DNA of 64,000 bases from Arthrobacter sp. (GTDB lineage Bacteria > Actinomycetota > Actinomycetes > Actinomycetales > Micrococcaceae), in NCBI GenBank assembly GCA_026393275.1, contig JAPLAM010000037.1:1-64000 (forward strand), written 5' to 3'. Shown here one piece after another: positions 9,752 to 19,519 of this stretch. The number at the start of each line of letters is the position of its first letter. The stretch's first letter is position 1. The notes under the pieces were generated by a model. The model was not told the origin of the DNA, did no database searches, and saw only the letters and a list, made by a program, of their open reading frames with translations. The translations under genes were made by a program, and so were the position numbers.

Positions 9752-10061
9752 TGGAGAGGTATCCGTTTCTGAGGAAGTGCGGGGCGTACTGGATGTTTAC
9801 GAAAATTGTCCAGCTACTAATCTACCGTCTGCCGGCGGGCGCATTCCCCGACGGAAAGGGAAGAGCCACGCCATGACGCGGAAGCCCCTGGCCGTTTCCG
9901 GCTGGTCATCCCGTGATGGCGTGGCTCCTGCGACCCCAGTACCGCTATGTCCAAGGCTGCCGATCCAGCTGGTTCCGCCCTGCCGGGCGGTACCTGCAGC
10001 CAAGGGTCGGATTCTTCCCTGAGAGCGCTCGCACCTGCTCGGCGCGGCTAGGTAGAACCTA
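9752..10061 (-). promoter_or_regulatory. structured leader RNA candidate upstream of proS
   Basis: No convincing gene lies in 9752-10130. On the minus strand several perfect helices nest. Arm 9931-9936 pairs with 10004-10009 and encloses 9955-9960/9996-10001, which encloses hairpin 9971-9994. Next comes a 12-bp stem 9863-9874/9916-9927 enclosing GCCG-GAAA-CGGC (9891-9902), a GNRA tetraloop only when read on the minus strand. A pyrimidine-rich tail follows the 12-bp stem. A possible -10 TAGGTT (10056-10061) with TTGTTT 17 nt upstream would start the RNA near 10050. The class is unrecognised; a T-box or ydaO RNA is not supported by full consensus. Confidence 0.5.
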
Positions 10062-10130
10062 TGTGATCCGTGCCACTAAAACAAGAGTCTTCAACCACAT
10101 TTCTGTCGAACGTCGTTGTCAATAATGTGA

Positions 10131-11036
10131 CTAGAAAAGCACGGTGGCGAAAGTGCCGACCTGGCGGAACCCGACCCGTTCATAGCTGGCGCGGGCCCGG
10201 GTGTTGAAGTCATTGACGTACAGGCTGGTGACGGGGGCCAGGGTCTGGGCGAGGTCCACGACGGCGGCCATGTAGCCGGCGCTCCTGCCCAGCCCGCGGA
10301 ACGCCGGGTTCATCCAGACACCCTGCACCTGGGTGACCTCCGCGGTGACCGCGCCGAGTTCGGCCTTGAACACCACTTCGCGGTCCGGGCCCAGGTGCAC
10401 CAGCGAATGCCCGGCGCGGATCAGGCTCTTGACCCGGCGGTTGTAATATTCGCGGCCGCCGAGGTAGGGCGAATAGCCCACTTCCTCCTCGAACATGGCC
10501 GCGCAGGCGGGCAGGATCCGGTCGAAGTCGGCGAGCTGGCCAAAGCCCAGCGCGGGGTTGGGCTTGAGCAGGGGCGGCCCGGCGATGCTCATGAGAGGCT
10601 GGTCGGCGCGGATCTCTTGCGCGGTGTTGCCCAACTGCTCCAGGGCCGCGTACAGCGCCAGGACCGTCTCGGCCGGTCCGAAGATCGAGGCGTAGCGGCG
10701 GCCGGAATGGTGTACGGCCGCTGCCACCAGGCCGACCAGGTCCGGATCCAGCTGCACGGGCACCAGGTTGGCGCCTGCCCAGCACGCCCCCAGCAGCGAG
10801 TCACCGTCGAAGACGCCGAAGATGCTGGCGCCGCCGGCGGTGGGCGACGCCGTTCCGGCGGTTTCGAGGTGGGAGAGGATAAAGACGTTGGCGACGCCGT
10901 CCTGCCGGGCGAGGTCCAGCAGGGCGCCGGTGTCGGCGCCGGCCAGGACCCGAAGGGTCAGGCCGGCCGCGGGCCCGGCGGCGCCGTCCCTACGAGACGC
11001 TAACCACGGGGCCACCCTGGACAGCATCTTCGCCAT
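10131..11036 (-). CDS. GNAT N-acetyltransferase with DUF4081 domain
   Basis: 301 residues. The N-terminal half ([20 protein letters not shown] onward) is the DUF4081 domain; the C-terminal half is a GNAT fold with the acetyl-CoA loop [20 protein letters not shown] (about residues 243-262) and the closing [22 protein letters not shown] 11036 overlaps the 3' end of ispG by 47 bases but is preceded by GGGGGAG at good spacing, so I keep it. In Actinobacteria this gene type commonly sits between ispG and proS. The acetylated substrate is unknown. Confidence 0.86.
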   Translation of the reverse strand: MAKMLSRVAPWLASRRDGAAGPAAGLTLRVLAGADTGALLDLARQDGVANVFILSHLETAGTASPTAGGASIFGVFDGDSLLGACWAGANLVPVQLDPDLVGLVAAAVHHSGRRYASIFGPAETVLALYAALEQLGNTAQEIRADQPLMSIAGPPLLKPNPALGFGQLADFDRILPACAAMFEEEVGYSPYLGGREYYNRRVKSLIRAGHSLVHLGPDREVVFKAELGAVTAEVTQVQGVWMNPAFRGLGRSAGYMAAVVDLAQTLAPVTSLYVNDFNTRARASYERVGFRQVGTFATVLF

Positions 11037-12156
11037 CGGACTCCCCCATCTCTTCCGCGAGTCGCATTGCCTCTTCGATCAGTGTCTCAACAATCTGGTC
11101 CTCGGGGACAGTCTTGATGACCTCGCCCCTCACGAAGATCTGGCCCTTGCCGTTGCCGGAGGCCACGCCAAGGTCAGCTTCCCGGGCCTCGCCGGGGCCG
11201 TTGACCACGCAGCCCATGACGGCAACGCGCAGCGGGACCTCCATCCCCTCGAGTCCCGCGGTGACCTGCTCGGCGAGGGTGTAGACATCCACCTGGGCGC
11301 GGCCGCAGGAGGGGCAGGAAACGATCTCGAGCTTGCGCGGGCGCAGGTTCAGCGACTGGAGGATCTGGTTGCCCACCTTGATCTCCTCCACCGGCGGGGC
11401 GGAGAGAGAGACCCGGATGGTGTCGCCGATGCCGCGCGAGAGCAGCGCGCCGAAGGCGGTGGCGGACTTGATGGTGCCCTGGAACGCCGGCCCGGCCTCG
11501 GTCACGCCGAGGTGCAGCGGCCAGTCGCCCTGCTCCGCGAGCATCTCGTAGGCGGCCACCATGATGACGGGGTCATTGTGCTTGACCGAGATCTTGAAGT
11601 CGTGGAAGCCGTGCTCTTCGAACAGCGAGGCCTCCCAGACCGCGGACTCCACCAGGGCCTCCGGGGTGGCCTTGCCGTACTTCTTCAGGATGCCCGGCTC
11701 CAGCGAACCGGCGTTGATGCCGATCCGGATCGAGGTGCCGTGGTCCTTGGCGGCGCGGGCGATTTCCTTGACCTGGTCGTCGAACTTGCGGATGTTGCCC
11801 GGGTTGACGCGGACGGCCGCGCAGCCGGCTTCGATCGCGGCGAACACGTACTTGGGCTGGAAATGGATGTCCGCGATTACCGGGATTTGCGACTTGCGCG
11901 CGATGATCGGCAGGGCCGCAGCGTCGTCGGCGGAAGGGCACGCCACCCGGACGATGTCACAGCCGGAGGCGGTCAGCTCGGCGATCTGCTGCAGGGTGGC
12001 GTTGATGTCAGTGGTCGGAGTCGTAGTCATCGACTGCACGCTGATCGGCGAATCGGAGCCGACGCCGACCGAGCCCACCTTGATCTGACGGGTCTTTCGG
12101 CGGGGGGCAAGGACGGGGGGCGGTGCTGACGGCATTCCCAGGCTGACCGAGGTCAC
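10990..12156 (-). CDS. ispG: 4-hydroxy-3-methylbut-2-enyl diphosphate synthase
   Basis: 388-residue IspG/GcpE, the [4Fe-4S] enzyme converting 2-C-methylerythritol cyclodiphosphate to HMBPP in the MEP isoprenoid pathway. The TIM-barrel part includes VRVNPGNI; the iron-sulfur ligands lie in CPSCGR and [11 protein letters not shown] in the C-terminal domain. The dxr gene of the same pathway lies about 3 kb upstream on the same strand, with rseP and a SatD-type cassette between them. Confidence 0.97.
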   Translation of the reverse strand: MTSVSLGMPSAPPPVLAPRRKTRQIKVGSVGVGSDSPISVQSMTTTPTTDINATLQQIAELTASGCDIVRVACPSADDAAALPIIARKSQIPVIADIHFQPKYVFAAIEAGCAAVRVNPGNIRKFDDQVKEIARAAKDHGTSIRIGINAGSLEPGILKKYGKATPEALVESAVWEASLFEEHGFHDFKISVKHNDPVIMVAAYEMLAEQGDWPLHLGVTEAGPAFQGTIKSATAFGALLSRGIGDTIRVSLSAPPVEEIKVGNQILQSLNLRPRKLEIVSCPSCGRAQVDVYTLAEQVTAGLEGMEVPLRVAVMGCVVNGPGEAREADLGVASGNGKGQIFVRGEVIKTVPEDQIVETLIEEAMRLAEEMGESDGEDAVQGGPVVSVS

Positions 12157-12205
12157 GTGGACTCCTCTTAAATCTCAGGATCGATGGTGGGCGGGCGGTG
12201 CGGTG

Positions 12206-12499
12206 CTAGGCGGCGTGCCCGGCCAGCAGGCCGGTCACCGGAGCCCACACCATCGTGCGGATGCCGGAGATGGCGCCGGCACCGGCGAAGGGGTCCTGCT
12301 TCAGGATCTCGGTCAGGGCCGGTTCGTCGGCCGCCTTCAAGATGAGCAGGGCGCCGGCGCCGTCCGAGTAGGGGCCGCTGGCAAGGAGCGTGCCGTCCTG
12401 GGCGAGTCCTGCGGTCCATTCGCGGTGCGCGGGGCGGACGGCGTCGCGGGTTGCGGCGGATTCGGCGTCGTAAACGTACTCAACAGCAAAAACAGTCAT
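12206..12499 (-). CDS. YciI family protein
   Basis: 97-residue ferredoxin-like (dimeric alpha/beta barrel) protein. It shows the usual features: an early Tyr/Asp stretch VEYVYDAE, R-x-x-H in VRPAHREW, GTLLASGPYSDG in the middle, and a C-terminal DPFAGAGAISGIRTMVW containing the conserved DPF. The role is unknown; the fold is related to chlorite dismutases. Sits 49 nt upstream of ispG on the same strand. Confidence 0.85.
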   Translation of the reverse strand: MTVFAVEYVYDAESAATRDAVRPAHREWTAGLAQDGTLLASGPYSDGAGALLILKAADEPALTEILKQDPFAGAGAISGIRTMVWAPVTGLLAGHAA

Positions 12500-12547
12500 A
12501 CCGCTACCCTATCGCCCCAGCCCGCCGGACGCCTCGGCCGCGGGCCG

Positions 12548-13045
12548 TCAGCCGAGGAAGAGCACCTTGGCCAGGGCCGCTACTCCGGCGGCCCAGAGCA
12601 GGGAGGTGAGGGTGCCGATGATGAACCGTTCGGCGGCGACCGGGGTTTCCTTCAGTTCCGCGAAGCGTCCCAGGCCCTTGATCGCGACGACGTAGGCGAT
12701 CGCGACAGGCTGGCCGGTGAGAATGGCCAGGCAGACGGCCAGCCGCTCGAGCACGCCGATGATCGCGCCGCCACGCAGGATGCGGGTGCTGGCGTCCGGG
12801 GTCGCCGGAACCGGGCCTGCCCCGCCGGCGCTGCCCTCAGCGGGCACGGCGGGCACCGGAGCCGGCCGGGTAATCTCGCCGTCGACAGTGCTGTCCGCCG
12901 CGGGGTTATCCGGAGAGGCCCCGCCAGCCGTTCGGCTGTCCGACCGGTCATCGATGGTCCGGGCCAGCCGGAACACCAGGGCGGTGACCGGCCAGCCGGC
13001 GAACCCAGCGGCCAGCAGGGCCAGGGTAATCCAGAGGGCGCTCAC
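12548..13045 (-). CDS. membrane protein with DUF3307-like C-terminal region (SatE-like)
   Basis: 165 residues. One N-terminal membrane helix (MSALWITLALLAAGFAGWPV), a Pro/Ala/Asp-rich linker (about 30-85), then a conserved segment GGAIIGVLERLAVCLAILTG and IKGLGRFAEL with IIGTLTSLLWA, which resembles the C terminus of DUF3307 proteins. It is immediately downstream (12 nt) of the SatD-like gene. In streptococci, satD and the membrane-protein gene satE are likewise adjacent, so the two probably work as a pair. Function unknown. Confidence 0.65.
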   Translation of the reverse strand: MSALWITLALLAAGFAGWPVTALVFRLARTIDDRSDSRTAGGASPDNPAADSTVDGEITRPAPVPAVPAEGSAGGAGPVPATPDASTRILRGGAIIGVLERLAVCLAILTGQPVAIAYVVAIKGLGRFAELKETPVAAERFIIGTLTSLLWAAGVAALAKVLFLG

Positions 13046-13057
13046 CGGTCTCCTTCG

Positions 13058-13765
13058 CTACGTTTTTTGCGGGGCGGAGTCGTCCGTCCCGGCGATCAGG
13101 GTATGTGCCAGGGCCAGCAGCACTTCAGCAGCAGGCCTCGCCGCCCATTCTTCCTGCCAGCCGGAGCGAAGCAGCGCACGGCTCACCGATTGCTCGCTGA
13201 TTCCGAGTTGCCGGGCCGCGATCTTTTGCGTTCCGTGGGTGCCGGCGTGGCCGTGCTGGATGCCGCGCAACACGTCGACCACCTTCCACTGGGCGGCGGT
13301 CCGGTCCTGGACGAGGCGCCCGATCAGCCGCAGCACCGCCTCGGCGTTCGCACATGCGCGGGCCCCGTGCGCCTCGTCCAGCGAGTCCGGCCCAGAGCTT
13401 GCGTCGCTCCCCCGCCGGCGGCTGCCGGAGACCACCGCGAGGGGGACGTGGGAGGACGCGGACTTGGCCCGTTCCACCGCGAGGCGGGCCGCTACGAAGG
13501 CAGGACCCGATCCTTCCCGCGGGCTGGCGGGCAGCGGGAGCTCCACCGGGCCCACTCCGATTCCTACGTACCAGTGACCGCTGCGGAGCGCGTGGAGGGC
13601 GACTTCCACGGCGTCGCCCGGGCGCTGCAGCACGCCCTGGATCTCGTCGCCGACGGTGCGCTCGAAGTTCGCGTCGGGGCTAAGCGCCGCCAGCTCGGCC
13701 AGGAGCTCCGGAACGCGGTCGACGTCGGCGGTGCTGCCGCGCTGGTCAATGGTCAAAACGTACAT
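13058..13765 (-). CDS. SatD family protein with C-terminal helix-turn-helix
   Basis: 235 residues. The N terminus MYVLTIDQRGSTADVDRVPE and FERTVGDEIQGVLQRPGDAV match the SatD family, whose beginning resembles a nucleotidyl-cyclase-like fold. The C-terminal part contains KIAARQLGISEQSVSRALLRS, a clear helix-turn-helix, so it may be a DNA-binding sensor. It is co-oriented and nearly contiguous with the SatE-like membrane protein. An AT-rich upstream segment with phased direct repeats could be an autoregulatory site. The effector is unknown. Confidence 0.7.
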   Translation of the reverse strand: MYVLTIDQRGSTADVDRVPELLAELAALSPDANFERTVGDEIQGVLQRPGDAVEVALHALRSGHWYVGIGVGPVELPLPASPREGSGPAFVAARLAVERAKSASSHVPLAVVSGSRRRGSDASSGPDSLDEAHGARACANAEAVLRLIGRLVQDRTAAQWKVVDVLRGIQHGHAGTHGTQKIAARQLGISEQSVSRALLRSGWQEEWAARPAAEVLLALAHTLIAGTDDSAPQKT

Positions 13766-13821
13766 GCCCCAACCCTAGGGGGCTGATTCCGTTCAATCAA
13801 CCATTTACAACTGATTATTTA

Positions 13822-13838
13822 AAATAAGCCGAAATAAG
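13822..13838. promoter_or_regulatory. phased AAATAAG direct repeats upstream of satD-like gene
   Basis: AAATAAG occurs at 13822-13828 and 13832-13838, exactly one helical turn (10 bp) apart, inside a roughly 60-bp AT-rich island (about 13795-13855) that contrasts sharply with the GC-rich surroundings. It lies 57-73 bp upstream of the SatD-like start and is a candidate operator/promoter for that gene; the rest of 13766-13911 holds no gene. Confidence 0.45.
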
Positions 13839-13911
13839 ATGATAATGAGAAATCACCGTGATCCGGTTTTGGCCGTTCGGGAACCCGGGCGGGAACGTTG
13901 ACGACGCCGAT

Positions 13912-15243
13912 TCAGCCGAAGAGGTTGACCGGCTTGACGATGTCCGCGTATATCAGCAGGGCGGACATACCCATCAGCAGCACGGCCACGACATAGGTGA
14001 CCGGAAGCATCTTGGCAATGTCGAACGCGCCGGGGTCCGGCCGGCCGAACAGCTTGGCGATCCGGCGGCGTGCACCCTCGTAGAGGGCTCCGGCCACGTG
14101 GCCGCCGTCGAGCGGCAACAGCGGAACGAGGTTGAACACGGCCAGCGCGAAGTTGAGCCCCGCGAGCAGCCCGACCAGGGCGGCCACGCGGCTCTGCAGC
14201 GGAACCTGCTCCATGGCGGCGACTTCACCCGCCACGCGGCCCACGCCGACGACGCTGATGGGACCGTTGGGGTCGCGGGGTTCCTCGCTAAAGGCTGCCT
14301 GCGCCACCCCGGCCACGCGGGCCGGCAGGTTTACGACGACGCCGGCGATCTGCTTGATGTTCTCGCCGGCCAGCGGCAGCACGGCTGTGGCCGGCTGTTG
14401 CACCAGCGCGGTCTGGGCACCGATGCCGAGGAAGCCCACGTCCTGGTAGCTGGGCTTGCCGGCGGCGTCCTTGGCCTGCCGGCCGTCCGGTCCGACGACC
14501 GGGCGTGCGGAGAGCACCGGGGTGACGGTGGTGGTGACCGGGGCGCCGTCACGCTCCACCGTGATGCTGACCGGCTTGTCGGCGGAGGCGCGGATCCAGC
14601 CGGTGAGCTCCTCCCAGCTGGTGACCGCTTTGCCGTCGAAGGACGTGATCCGGTCGTTGGGTTTGAGGCCGGCGGTTGCTGCCGGGGTGAGCTTGCAGTC
14701 GGCGGAGTTGGGATCCACCGTCTCGCCTGCCTTGACCTGGCATTTGGAGACGTCCGCGATGGTGGTCGTGGACGTCGCCACGCCGAAGCCCATCAGCAGC
14801 ACGGCAGTCAGCGCCACGCCGATCAGCAGGTTCATCGCCGGGCCGCCGAGCATGATGATGACCTTTTTCCAGACCGGAAGCCGGTAGAAGACACGGTTCT
14901 CGTCGCCGGGGCCGATCTCCTCATGCGCCAGGGACCGGGCATCGGATGCGAGCGACTGGAACATTCCGGTGCTGGAGGGCCGGACGCTGCCGTCGGTCTT
15001 GTTCGGCGGGTACATGCCGATCATCGAGACGAACCCGCCCAGCGGGATGGCCTTCACGCCGTACTCGGTCTCGCCGCGGCGCTTCGACCACAGGGTGGGA
15101 CCGAAGCCGATCATGTATTTCGTGACACGCACCTTGAAGAGCTTCGCCGGGACCAGGTGCCCCACTTCGTGCAGGGCGATGGACACGGCGATGCCGATCA
15201 CGACGAAGACGACGCCGAGGATAAAAAGGACAACGGGGCTCAT
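13912..15243 (-). CDS. rseP: site-2 intramembrane metalloprotease (RseP/Rip1 type)
   Basis: 443 residues, M50 family. The zinc motif HEVGH (His25, Glu26, His29) lies in the first membrane helix; the third ligand motif NLVPLLPLDGGHV lies near residue 375. Between them are a membrane helix and a PDZ domain containing GLKPNDRITSFDGKAVTSWE. Such proteases cut membrane anti-sigma factors or signal peptides; M. tuberculosis Rip1 is the characterised relative. It lies 40 nt downstream of dxr, as is common. The partner anti-sigma factor is not in the window. Confidence 0.93.
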   Translation of the reverse strand: MSPVVLFILGVVFVVIGIAVSIALHEVGHLVPAKLFKVRVTKYMIGFGPTLWSKRRGETEYGVKAIPLGGFVSMIGMYPPNKTDGSVRPSSTGMFQSLASDARSLAHEEIGPGDENRVFYRLPVWKKVIIMLGGPAMNLLIGVALTAVLLMGFGVATSTTTIADVSKCQVKAGETVDPNSADCKLTPAATAGLKPNDRITSFDGKAVTSWEELTGWIRASADKPVSITVERDGAPVTTTVTPVLSARPVVGPDGRQAKDAAGKPSYQDVGFLGIGAQTALVQQPATAVLPLAGENIKQIAGVVVNLPARVAGVAQAAFSEEPRDPNGPISVVGVGRVAGEVAAMEQVPLQSRVAALVGLLAGLNFALAVFNLVPLLPLDGGHVAGALYEGARRRIAKLFGRPDPGAFDIAKMLPVTYVVAVLLMGMSALLIYADIVKPVNLFG

Positions 15244-15283
15244 GCTGGGCTTTGCTACTTCCTGGACACTGGTCGGCTACTTC

Positions 15284-16468
15284 TTAGGCACTTCCAACGG
15301 CCAAACGCTCGAGGGCCCGCGCGCGTGCCCACTGTTCAGCATCCAGCACGGATTCGACCGTCAGCCCGGAGGATCCTGAGTGCTCGCTGAGAACGGCTTC
15401 GATCGTATCGACAATATCGGTGAAGCGGATCCGGCCGGCATGGAACGCCATCACGGCTTCCTCGTTGGCGGCGTTGAACACGGCCGGAAAGGTGCTCCCC
15501 CGCCGGGCCGCTTCCTTGGCCAGGCCGACGGCGGGGAAGGCCCGGGTGTCCAGCGGCTCGAAGGTCCAGCTGGTGGCCTTGCTCCAGTCGCAGGGCTTCG
15601 CGGCTCCGGCCACCCGGTCCGGCCAGCCGAGGCCGAGGGCGATCGGCAGGCGCATGTCCGGCGGCGAGGCCTGGGCAATGGTGGAACCGTCCACGAACTG
15701 GACCATGGAGTGCACCACCGACTGCGGGTGGACCACGACGTCGACGCGGTCAAGCGGGATGTCGAAGAGCAGGTGGGCCTCGATGACTTCCAGGCCCTTG
15801 TTGACCAGGCTCGCGGAGTTGGTCGTGACCATCAGGCCCATGTCCCAGGTGGGGTGGGCCAGGGCATCACGGGGCGTGACATCGTGCAGTTGTTCCCGCG
15901 TCTTGCCGCGGAATGGTCCCCCCGAAGCGGTCAGCACCAGCCGGTCCACCTCGGCGGGGGTGCCGGAGCGCAGGCACTGGGCGATCGCGGAGTGCTCGGA
16001 GTCGACCGGGACGATCTGGCCCTCGCGGGCGGCCGCCTTGACCAGGGCGCCGCCGACAATCAGGGACTCCTTGTTCGCCAGCGCCAGCGTGGCGCCGGAC
16101 TTCAGCGCGGCCAGGGTGGGGGCGAGCCCGATTGAGCCGGTGATGCCGTTGAGCACAACGTCCGCCGGCATTTCCGCGATCCGGGTGGAGGCGTCCGGGC
16201 CGGTGATGATCTCGGGCCGGTAGCCTGCGACGCCGGCGGCGCGGGCGGCGTCGTCGATCAGTTGCTGCAGGGCCGCGGGGTCCCCGCCGGCGATGCCGAT
16301 GGCACGGGCACGGGTGTGCACGGCCTGCCGGGCGAGGAGTTCGAGGTTGCCGCCGCCGGCGCTGAGGGCCACGATCTCGAAAAGGTGCGGGGCGCCGTCG
16401 ACGACGTCGATGGCCTGGGTCCCGATTGAACCGGTGGATCCGAGAAGGACGATTGTGCGCGGCTGCAT
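15284..16468 (-). CDS. dxr: 1-deoxy-D-xylulose 5-phosphate reductoisomerase
   Basis: About 394 residues; NADPH-dependent first committed enzyme of the MEP pathway. Seen: [11 protein letters not shown] (NADPH-binding loop, residues 8-18), [12 protein letters not shown], the metal-binding DSEHSAI and the substrate loop [10 protein letters not shown] choose ATG 16468 ([11 protein letters not shown]), which places the nucleotide loop at the normal distance; in-frame GTGs at 16489/16486 and an earlier start at 16528 exist. Heads a dxr-rseP run on the minus strand. Confidence 0.95.
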   Translation of the reverse strand: MQPRTIVLLGSTGSIGTQAIDVVDGAPHLFEIVALSAGGGNLELLARQAVHTRARAIGIAGGDPAALQQLIDDAARAAGVAGYRPEIITGPDASTRIAEMPADVVLNGITGSIGLAPTLAALKSGATLALANKESLIVGGALVKAAAREGQIVPVDSEHSAIAQCLRSGTPAEVDRLVLTASGGPFRGKTREQLHDVTPRDALAHPTWDMGLMVTTNSASLVNKGLEVIEAHLLFDIPLDRVDVVVHPQSVVHSMVQFVDGSTIAQASPPDMRLPIALGLGWPDRVAGAAKPCDWSKATSWTFEPLDTRAFPAVGLAKEAARRGSTFPAVFNAANEEAVMAFHAGRIRFTDIVDTIEAVLSEHSGSSGLTVESVLDAEQWARARALERLAVGSA

Positions 16469-16555
16469 GATTCCAGTATCCCGCACCACACCGGTGCGGA
16501 GCGTCCCCGGTTTCGCCTGCGGCCGCACGTTGACGCCCTGCCCCGCAGGCGTAAC

Positions 16556-18037
16556 GTGGGAAACGTGGAGTGGACGGCCTGGCTGGACGCGCCGGAGTAC
16601 GAGTTCGCCCGGCAGGTATTGCAGCGCGGCGTCGCCGCCCTCTACTTGATAGCGTTCCTATCCTCGCTCAACCAGTTTCCTGCCCTCCTCGGCGAGCGCG
16701 GCCTGTTGCCGGTCCCTAATTTCCTGGCGCGTTCCAGCCTGCTGCGCAGGCCCACCCTGTTCAGCTGGCGGTACTCGGACCGTCTGCTCCGCACGGTGTG
16801 CTGGGGCGGGATGCTGCTTGCCGCCACGCTTGTCCTGGGCCTTCCACAGCTTGGCCCGCCCTGGGTTCCCCTGCTGGTGTTCCTGGCGCTGTGGCTGCTG
16901 TACATGTCGATCGTCAATGTGGGTCAGACGTTCTACGGCTTCGGCTGGGAGATGCTGCTGCTCGAGGCGGGGTTCACCGTGGCGTTCCTGGGCTCGAACC
17001 AGACTCTCCCGCCCAGGACCATCCTGATTCTGCTGGCGTGGCTGGTGTTCCGCCTGGAGTTCGGTGCCGGCATGATCAAGATCCGCGGCGGCCGGGAGTG
17101 GCGCGATCTGACCGCCTTGTACTACCACCACGAGACCCAGCCGATGCCCGGGCCGCTCAGCCGGCAGGCCCACCTGCTGCCCAAGGCGTGGCACCGGTTG
17201 GAGGTCCTGGGGAACCATTTCGCCCAGCTGGTGGTCCCGTTCTTCCTCTTTGCCCCGCAACCGCTGGCCAGCGCCGCAGCGGGGATCATCATCTTCACCC
17301 AACTCTGGCTGGTGGCGAGCGGAAACTTCGCGTGGCTGAATTGGATGGCGGTCCTGCTCGCTTTCGCCGCGGTCAGTGACCCGGCGGCGCACGCTGTGCT
17401 CCCGGCGATTCCGGCCGACTGGCACCCGGAGTCCGCAGGCACGGCCGCAGGCGCCGGCAGCCAGGCACCGGTCGCCTGGTTGGTGGTGGTCTTCTTGGCC
17501 ACCGTCCTGCTGCTGGTGCTCAGCTACCGCCCGATCGAGAACTTGTTTTCGCATTATCAGCTGATGAACGCCGCCTTCAACCGTTGGCAGCTCGTAAACG
17601 CCTATGGCGCCTTCGGCACGGTCACAAAGCAACGGATCGAAATCGCGGTGGAAGGGACGCTCGCCGCGGAGCCTGACGACTCTGCGGACTGGCGGGAATA
17701 CGGCTTCCGCGGCAAGCCCGGCGATGTCCGCCGAATCCCGCGCCAGTGGGCGCCCTATCACCTGCGCCTCGACTGGCTGATGTGGTTCCTGCCGCTGCGC
17801 ACGGTGCACGAGAAGTGGTTCTACGCGTTCCTAGCCAAACTGCTGGAGGCCGACCGGCCCACCCTCCGCCTGCTGCGGAAGGATCCGTTCGACGGCGCCC
17901 GGCCCCGCTGGGTGCGTGCCCGCAGCTATTTGTACCGCTTCGCCACCCGGGCGGAGTTCCGCGCCACCGGCCAGCGGTGGATCCGGATCCCGCTGGGTGA
18001 TTCGATTCCGCCGCTGTCCCTGGCGCCGGAAGACTGA
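16556..18037 (+). CDS. lipase maturation factor family membrane protein
   Basis: 493 residues, LMF1-like. Multiple membrane helices in the first 350 residues and the conserved soluble C-terminal part with [43 protein letters not shown] and the late [13 protein letters not shown]. In vertebrates LMF1 helps fold secreted lipases in the ER; the bacterial role is unknown. GTG 16556 starts it (another in-frame GTG at 16565). Divergent from dxr; no lipase gene is adjacent. The 97-nt gap to the convergent CitE-like gene shows no clear terminator. Confidence 0.82.
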   Translation: MGNVEWTAWLDAPEYEFARQVLQRGVAALYLIAFLSSLNQFPALLGERGLLPVPNFLARSSLLRRPTLFSWRYSDRLLRTVCWGGMLLAATLVLGLPQLGPPWVPLLVFLALWLLYMSIVNVGQTFYGFGWEMLLLEAGFTVAFLGSNQTLPPRTILILLAWLVFRLEFGAGMIKIRGGREWRDLTALYYHHETQPMPGPLSRQAHLLPKAWHRLEVLGNHFAQLVVPFFLFAPQPLASAAAGIIIFTQLWLVASGNFAWLNWMAVLLAFAAVSDPAAHAVLPAIPADWHPESAGTAAGAGSQAPVAWLVVVFLATVLLLVLSYRPIENLFSHYQLMNAAFNRWQLVNAYGAFGTVTKQRIEIAVEGTLAAEPDDSADWREYGFRGKPGDVRRIPRQWAPYHLRLDWLMWFLPLRTVHEKWFYAFLAKLLEADRPTLRLLRKDPFDGARPRWVRARSYLYRFATRAEFRATGQRWIRIPLGDSIPPLSLAPED

Positions 18038-18134
18038 GGGTCTCCGGGGTTACATGCCACGGATCACCCGTTTGACACACCTGGCCGCTAAGGGGCCCGC
18101 CGATCCGGCCATTTGTGGCGAATCGGCCGCGGGG

Positions 18135-18971
18135 TCAGCGGCGGCCTGCGCGGCGGAGGGTGGACTCGGCGTGTTTGAGGATGGGCCCGTCGATCATCTT
18201 GCCCTGGAATTGGAAGACGCCCGTGCCGGCGGCAGCCGCTGCGTCGAGCAGTTCCGTGGCCGCGGCGACGTCGGACTCGGACGGTGCGTAGGCCGTGCGG
18301 ACCGCGGCAACCTGGTTCGGGTGGATGCAGGCTTTGGAGCCGAAGCCGGACGCGGCGGCGTCCCGGGCCTCGGCGGCCAGGCCGTCAAGGTCGGGGATGT
18401 TGACGTAGACGGAGTCGATCGCTTCCTTGCCGAACGCCCGGGCGGCCAGCAGCACAGTGGACCGGGCGTGCAGCGCCACGGCGCGGTAGCCGCCGTCGTC
18501 GTTCCGGCTGGAGGTCCCGCCGAGCGAGGCGAGCAGGTCCTCGGCACCCCACATCAGGGCCACCACATTGGGCTCCGCGGCGATCGCGGCGGCGTTCACA
18601 ACACCGGCGGCCGTCTCGCACAGGGCGATCACGCTGTAGCCCTCAAGCTCCTTGAGCTGGGCGGCGCCCTCGGCCTTGGCGAGCATCACGTGCCGGTACG
18701 GGGTGTGCTTGAGGCAGTGCAGGTCCTTTTCGAACTCGTCCGTGCCCGCCGGGTTGATCCGCACGATCGTGCGGCTCGGGTCCAGCTCGGGGCCGTCCCC
18801 GTCGGCGCCGAGCTGGGCCAGGATGGCGCCGCGGGCCCGCTGTTTGTCGGCGGGGGCGACGGCGTCCTCCAGGTCCAGGATCACGGCGTCGGAGCGCTCG
18901 GCCGCCTTCTGGTAACGCTCCGGGCGGTCGGCGGGGCAAAACAGCAGGGCGGGGCCCATCAGGAAGCTCAT
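18135..18971 (-). CDS. CitE-like HpcH/HpaI-fold lyase (citramalyl-CoA/HMG-CoA lyase type)
   Basis: 278 residues. The CitE fold is shown by LLFCPADRPERYQKAA, DAVILDLEDAV (metal site), RINPAGT and ALMWGAEDLLASLG, with CIHPNQV near the C terminus. The closest functional precedent is M. tuberculosis Rv2498c, a beta-hydroxyacyl-CoA lyase acting in leucine breakdown and itaconate dissimilation; the neighbours here are the same gene types. The start at ATG 18971 overlaps the MaoC stop as ATGA, so it is translationally coupled. A citrate lyase beta subunit is unlikely because citF/citD are absent. The exact substrate is inferred from synteny. Confidence 0.8.
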   Translation of the reverse strand: MSFLMGPALLFCPADRPERYQKAAERSDAVILDLEDAVAPADKQRARGAILAQLGADGDGPELDPSRTIVRINPAGTDEFEKDLHCLKHTPYRHVMLAKAEGAAQLKELEGYSVIALCETAAGVVNAAAIAAEPNVVALMWGAEDLLASLGGTSSRNDDGGYRAVALHARSTVLLAARAFGKEAIDSVYVNIPDLDGLAAEARDAAASGFGSKACIHPNQVAAVRTAYAPSESDVAAATELLDAAAAAGTGVFQFQGKMIDGPILKHAESTLRRAGRR

Positions 18972-19519
18972 GCTTCGATTGTCCCCTTTCCGGCGGTTTC
19001 CTGCTGGGCTGCGGCATGGGCCTCGCGGGTCCACATCAGGCAGCTGCGTGTCGCCAATGCCACCACGTGGCCGTCCTGGTTCCGGCCGGTGTGCTGCATG
19101 GTCACGATCCCCTGGCCGGGCCGGGAGGAGGACAGCCGCTTTCCGATGACCACAGTCTCCGTGTAGAGCGTGTCGCCGTGGTACAGCGGGTGGGGAAAGG
19201 ACACGTCGGTCAGTCCCAGCTGCGCGATGATGGTTCCCTGGGTCAGCTGCGGGACGGACTGGCCCACCAGCGTGGCGAGGGTGAACATCGAGTTCATCAA
19301 CCGCTGGCCGAACGGCTGCCCGGCGCTCCAGGCGGCGTCCAGGTGCAGCGCCTGGGTGTTCATGGTCATCGTGGTGAACAGCACGTTGTCCGTCTCGGTC
19401 ACGGTCCGGCCGGGCCGGTGCGCGTAAACGGCATCTTCGTCGAGTTCTTCGAAGTAGAGGCCGCGCTGTTCAATCACCCGGCGGCCGGATCCGTGCCCGG
19501 GCGTTGCATTCGTTGTCAT
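18968..19519 (-). CDS. MaoC-type hydratase (Rv2499c-like)
   Basis: 183 residues, single hot-dog domain. The segment [20 protein letters not shown] is the classical MaoC start; [18 protein letters not shown] and [18 protein letters not shown] hold the hydratase core, and a C-terminal [18 protein letters not shown] follows. In M. tuberculosis the homologous neighbour of citE (Rv2499c) hydrates itaconyl-CoA/methylglutaconyl-type substrates; I infer a similar role. Both ends overlap neighbours as ATGA, indicating tight coupling to scoB and the lyase gene. Confidence 0.82.
   Translation of the reverse strand: MTTNATPGHGSGRRVIEQRGLYFEELDEDAVYAHRPGRTVTETDNVLFTTMTMNTQALHLDAAWSAGQPFGQRLMNSMFTLATLVGQSVPQLTQGTIIAQLGLTDVSFPHPLYHGDTLYTETVVIGKRLSSSRPGQGIVTMQHTGRNQDGHVVALATRSCLMWTREAHAAAQQETAGKGTIEA

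Noticed and set aside
9863..10010. T-box or c-di-AMP (ydaO) riboswitch before proS
   Set aside because: AGGGCGGAACC resembles the T-box AGGGTGGNACC and GAATCCG/TGGGGT resemble parts of ydaO, but no specifier stem or overlapping terminator fits a T-box, and the ydaO closing motif is missing.
18135..18971. Citrate lyase beta subunit (citE of citrate fermentation)
   Set aside because: No citD, citF or citC homologue nearby; the neighbours are leucine/itaconate-type CoA genes as in the mycobacterial locus.
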